The notes under the pieces: model-generated
Told to the model about the DNA's origin: nothing
What the model saw: only the letters and a program-made list of their open reading frames with translations
The model's database searches: none
Assembly (NCBI GenBank): GCA_040365065.1
Contig: BAABNI010000006.1
Span: forward strand, 140,215-204,214
DNA: 64,000 nt
Origin: Pelagadaptatus aseana
GTDB taxonomy: Bacteria; Pseudomonadota; Gammaproteobacteria; Pseudomonadales; Cellvibrionaceae
Reading direction: 5' to 3'
Shown: in pieces, positions 37,301 through 40,300 of the stretch
Numbering within the stretch: the first letter of the stretch is position 1
How the letters are laid out: each line of letters opens with the position of its first letter
Position numbers and translations under genes: made by a program

Positions 37301-40300
37301 GAGTAAAGGTCACATCGGCTGTGGTCTGAGAGAAATCCACTGTATCCAGAGCACCTTCGCCGGCGCCCTCAGTAATGGTGGTGCCAGCCAGATCATCACC
37401 GGAGAACAGATAGGTATCATCACCTTTGCCGCCCTCCAGACTGTCACCGGCGGTGGCGTGCAGACGATCATCACCTTCGCCACCCTTGAACGTATCGCTG
37501 CCAGTACCACCGTAGAGTTCGTCGTTACCTTTACCGCCATCGAGGGTATTGGTACCACCAACGCCATAGATTTCGTCGTCCCCGGCACCACCCAACAGTG
37601 TGTCGGAGGCCGTGTCACTGCCGATCAAGGTGTCATCACCCAGACCGCCGTCGGCCGTGAGCTGTTCGCCCGTGGTATTGACAATATGGTCGTAATCTTC
37701 ACCACCGGACACCAGATTGTTGCTGTAAATCAGGGTGGTGCCACCGACTTCGGACACGTCGATGTAATTGAAGTTGATACCCTCAAAGGTCATCCAGCTG
37801 TCGTCGGCATTCTGTACACTGCTGGCTTGATAGAGAGCAAATGCCAGAGCATCTCCCTGCTCTGTGGTGGTGTTATTAACCACCACATCACCATTGAAAT
37901 TGCTGGCAAACTTAAGATTATAATCGGTATCGGCATCCGCGCTGGCACTGGCAGATAAACTGCCGCTCAAGCTGCCATCGCCACTGAAGATGACATTGTT
38001 GACGTCGCTGCCCAGCTTGATGTCCGCCACACCTTCGGCATTCAGTACAAAGGTTTGATTGCCCGCCAGATGTATGGTGGCCTTAACCTGACCCTCACCG
38101 TAGATTTCGATATCCATCTCGGTGGTAACACTGGAAAGGTCCAGTAAATTTTTGGCCTGATCACCCTCAAACACCAACGCCAATTGACCGGCTTTGGTGA
38201 TACTGCCAATTTGGTATACGGCGGAGCCAAGATCAGATGCCGGTACTTTTACGGTTTCAATATGGCTGGTATCGATGGCAAACGTCAGATCCTGACGCTC
38301 CAGCGTGGTGGCGGTGTTGGTGATGGTCAACACCTGCTCCGGAGCATCGACAAATAAGGTGCCCTCATCGTTAACGTCAACATCCACCTGAGTCAGATCG
38401 ACACCGCCCACGGTACCTTGAGCAACAATACCGGCCTGAACCTTCTCCTTCCAAAGCTGCATCACCACTTCGGCCAGCTTTTCATTGGAAATGGCCTGCT
38501 GAATACTGGTTTTATTGGCGCCGGTATTGATGGCATCGGTATAAGCGCTATCGATGGCGGCTTGAATATCCTGAGCCCAGGCCTCGTACATGGCACTGCT
38601 GCTGTCAAATCCGGAATAATCTTTTTCCGGAATGGTCACCTGAAAAGCCACGGCAGCGGCAGCCGAGGCGTTGTCGGCAAAATCACCCAGCGCCAACGAG
38701 AAGGTCTGGGCCGCAAATACAGGTTCGCCACTGGTGGGTGGCGAGAAGTAATCCATCAACAGAATTTCAGCACCGGCATCACCACTGCCACGCACATCGC
38801 GATCGATACTGCCGGCCGTGGAAGCACTGTTCCAGAAGGCAATGCTGCCGGAATCCGACACCATGCTGATGCGGCCAAACACCTGATTGACGGTCACTGG
38901 CGCCTTGAGGCTTTCCGGCTCTGCGGCAACCCCTGATTCAGCCTGTACCGCAGCCGTAATGGCATCCTGAATATCCTGAGCCCAAGCGGCTTTGATTTGT
39001 GACGAAGTACCGGAGTAGGTTTTAGCCGCAACAGTGACTTCTACCAGCGTATCGGCGCGACCGACAGCCGTAGTGTCGTCATAGCCCAACGCCAGGGTAA
39101 ATGTCTGGCCGGCGTAATTGCCGGTTGGTACGGTAAAGAACTGGCTGAGATTGATATCGGTAACGGCATTGGAGCCATTTTCAACGTAGGCGTCCGGTTG
39201 ACCGGCATTGGTGTTGGCCGCAGCTTCATGGGAGTTCCAGAAAGCAATATTGCCTGTCAGGCTCATCCACAACTGACCACCGGGTTTGATGTCCACATCG
39301 GGAATCGGCATGGCAACGTCTTCACTGACGTCACTGGAAATAATTTCATCTTCCAGAACTTCGATGCTGCCAATCAGGGCACGCAATTCATCGGCCGTAA
39401 TGGTACCGGCAGGTACAGTCACAGCCGCCGGATTACCGGTTTCGTCGGTAATCCAGAAGGTAAAGCTGCTGTAGCTGACATCGGTAATAGACGCGGGAAT
39501 GTCCGGAACATAACCACTGGCATCAAAAGTCACCGGACCGCCTGTGGTGGTATGACTGATCTCTACGGTGGTGCTTTCAGCCTCAACGCTTTTGGCCGGG
39601 GCCGTAATCACCAGATTGCCATCGTCATTGATGACAATGGTCAGACCGGCAGCCACCTGAGTCAGATCGAGAATATCCGCGCCTTCATCGGCATTTTCAT
39701 TGATGGTCAGATCCAGATTGGACGAGTCACCCCAGTCCTCACTGGAGACCACATAGGTGTCATCGCCAGTGCCACCCGACAGCGTGTCAGTGCCGTCATA
39801 GCCACGCAGAATGTCATCGCCTGCGCCACCGGCCAGGGTATCGTCACCTTCACCACCATAGACCCAGTCATCCCCCTTACCGGCATCAAAATCTACGCCA
39901 CTGCCATCACCGCGCATAATATCCACGCCATCGTGGCCGGTAACTTTGGTGATTTTGGCAAAAATGGCATCGACAATATTGCCAAAACGGGAAATCTTGC
40001 CGGTGCCGTAATCGACGTTGGTGTTGCCGGTTTTGCCCTTGAGCACAATCGCCAGCGAGCCATTGAACGCGGAGGTATTAGAGGCGAGAGCCCCTGCAAG
40101 GGCTGCACCTTCGGCCAATGTGATGGTCAGACTGGCGGCATTGTTGACGATCAGGTTATCGATATCACCGTCACCACTGCGCAGATACTTGGCAGACTTG
40201 CCGGTGTTGTCCGTAACTGTGATCAATCCGGTGCTGGCGATTTCAATACCGACATTACCTGTCAATACCGAGAGATCCAGTGTGTCTATTGCCACATCGA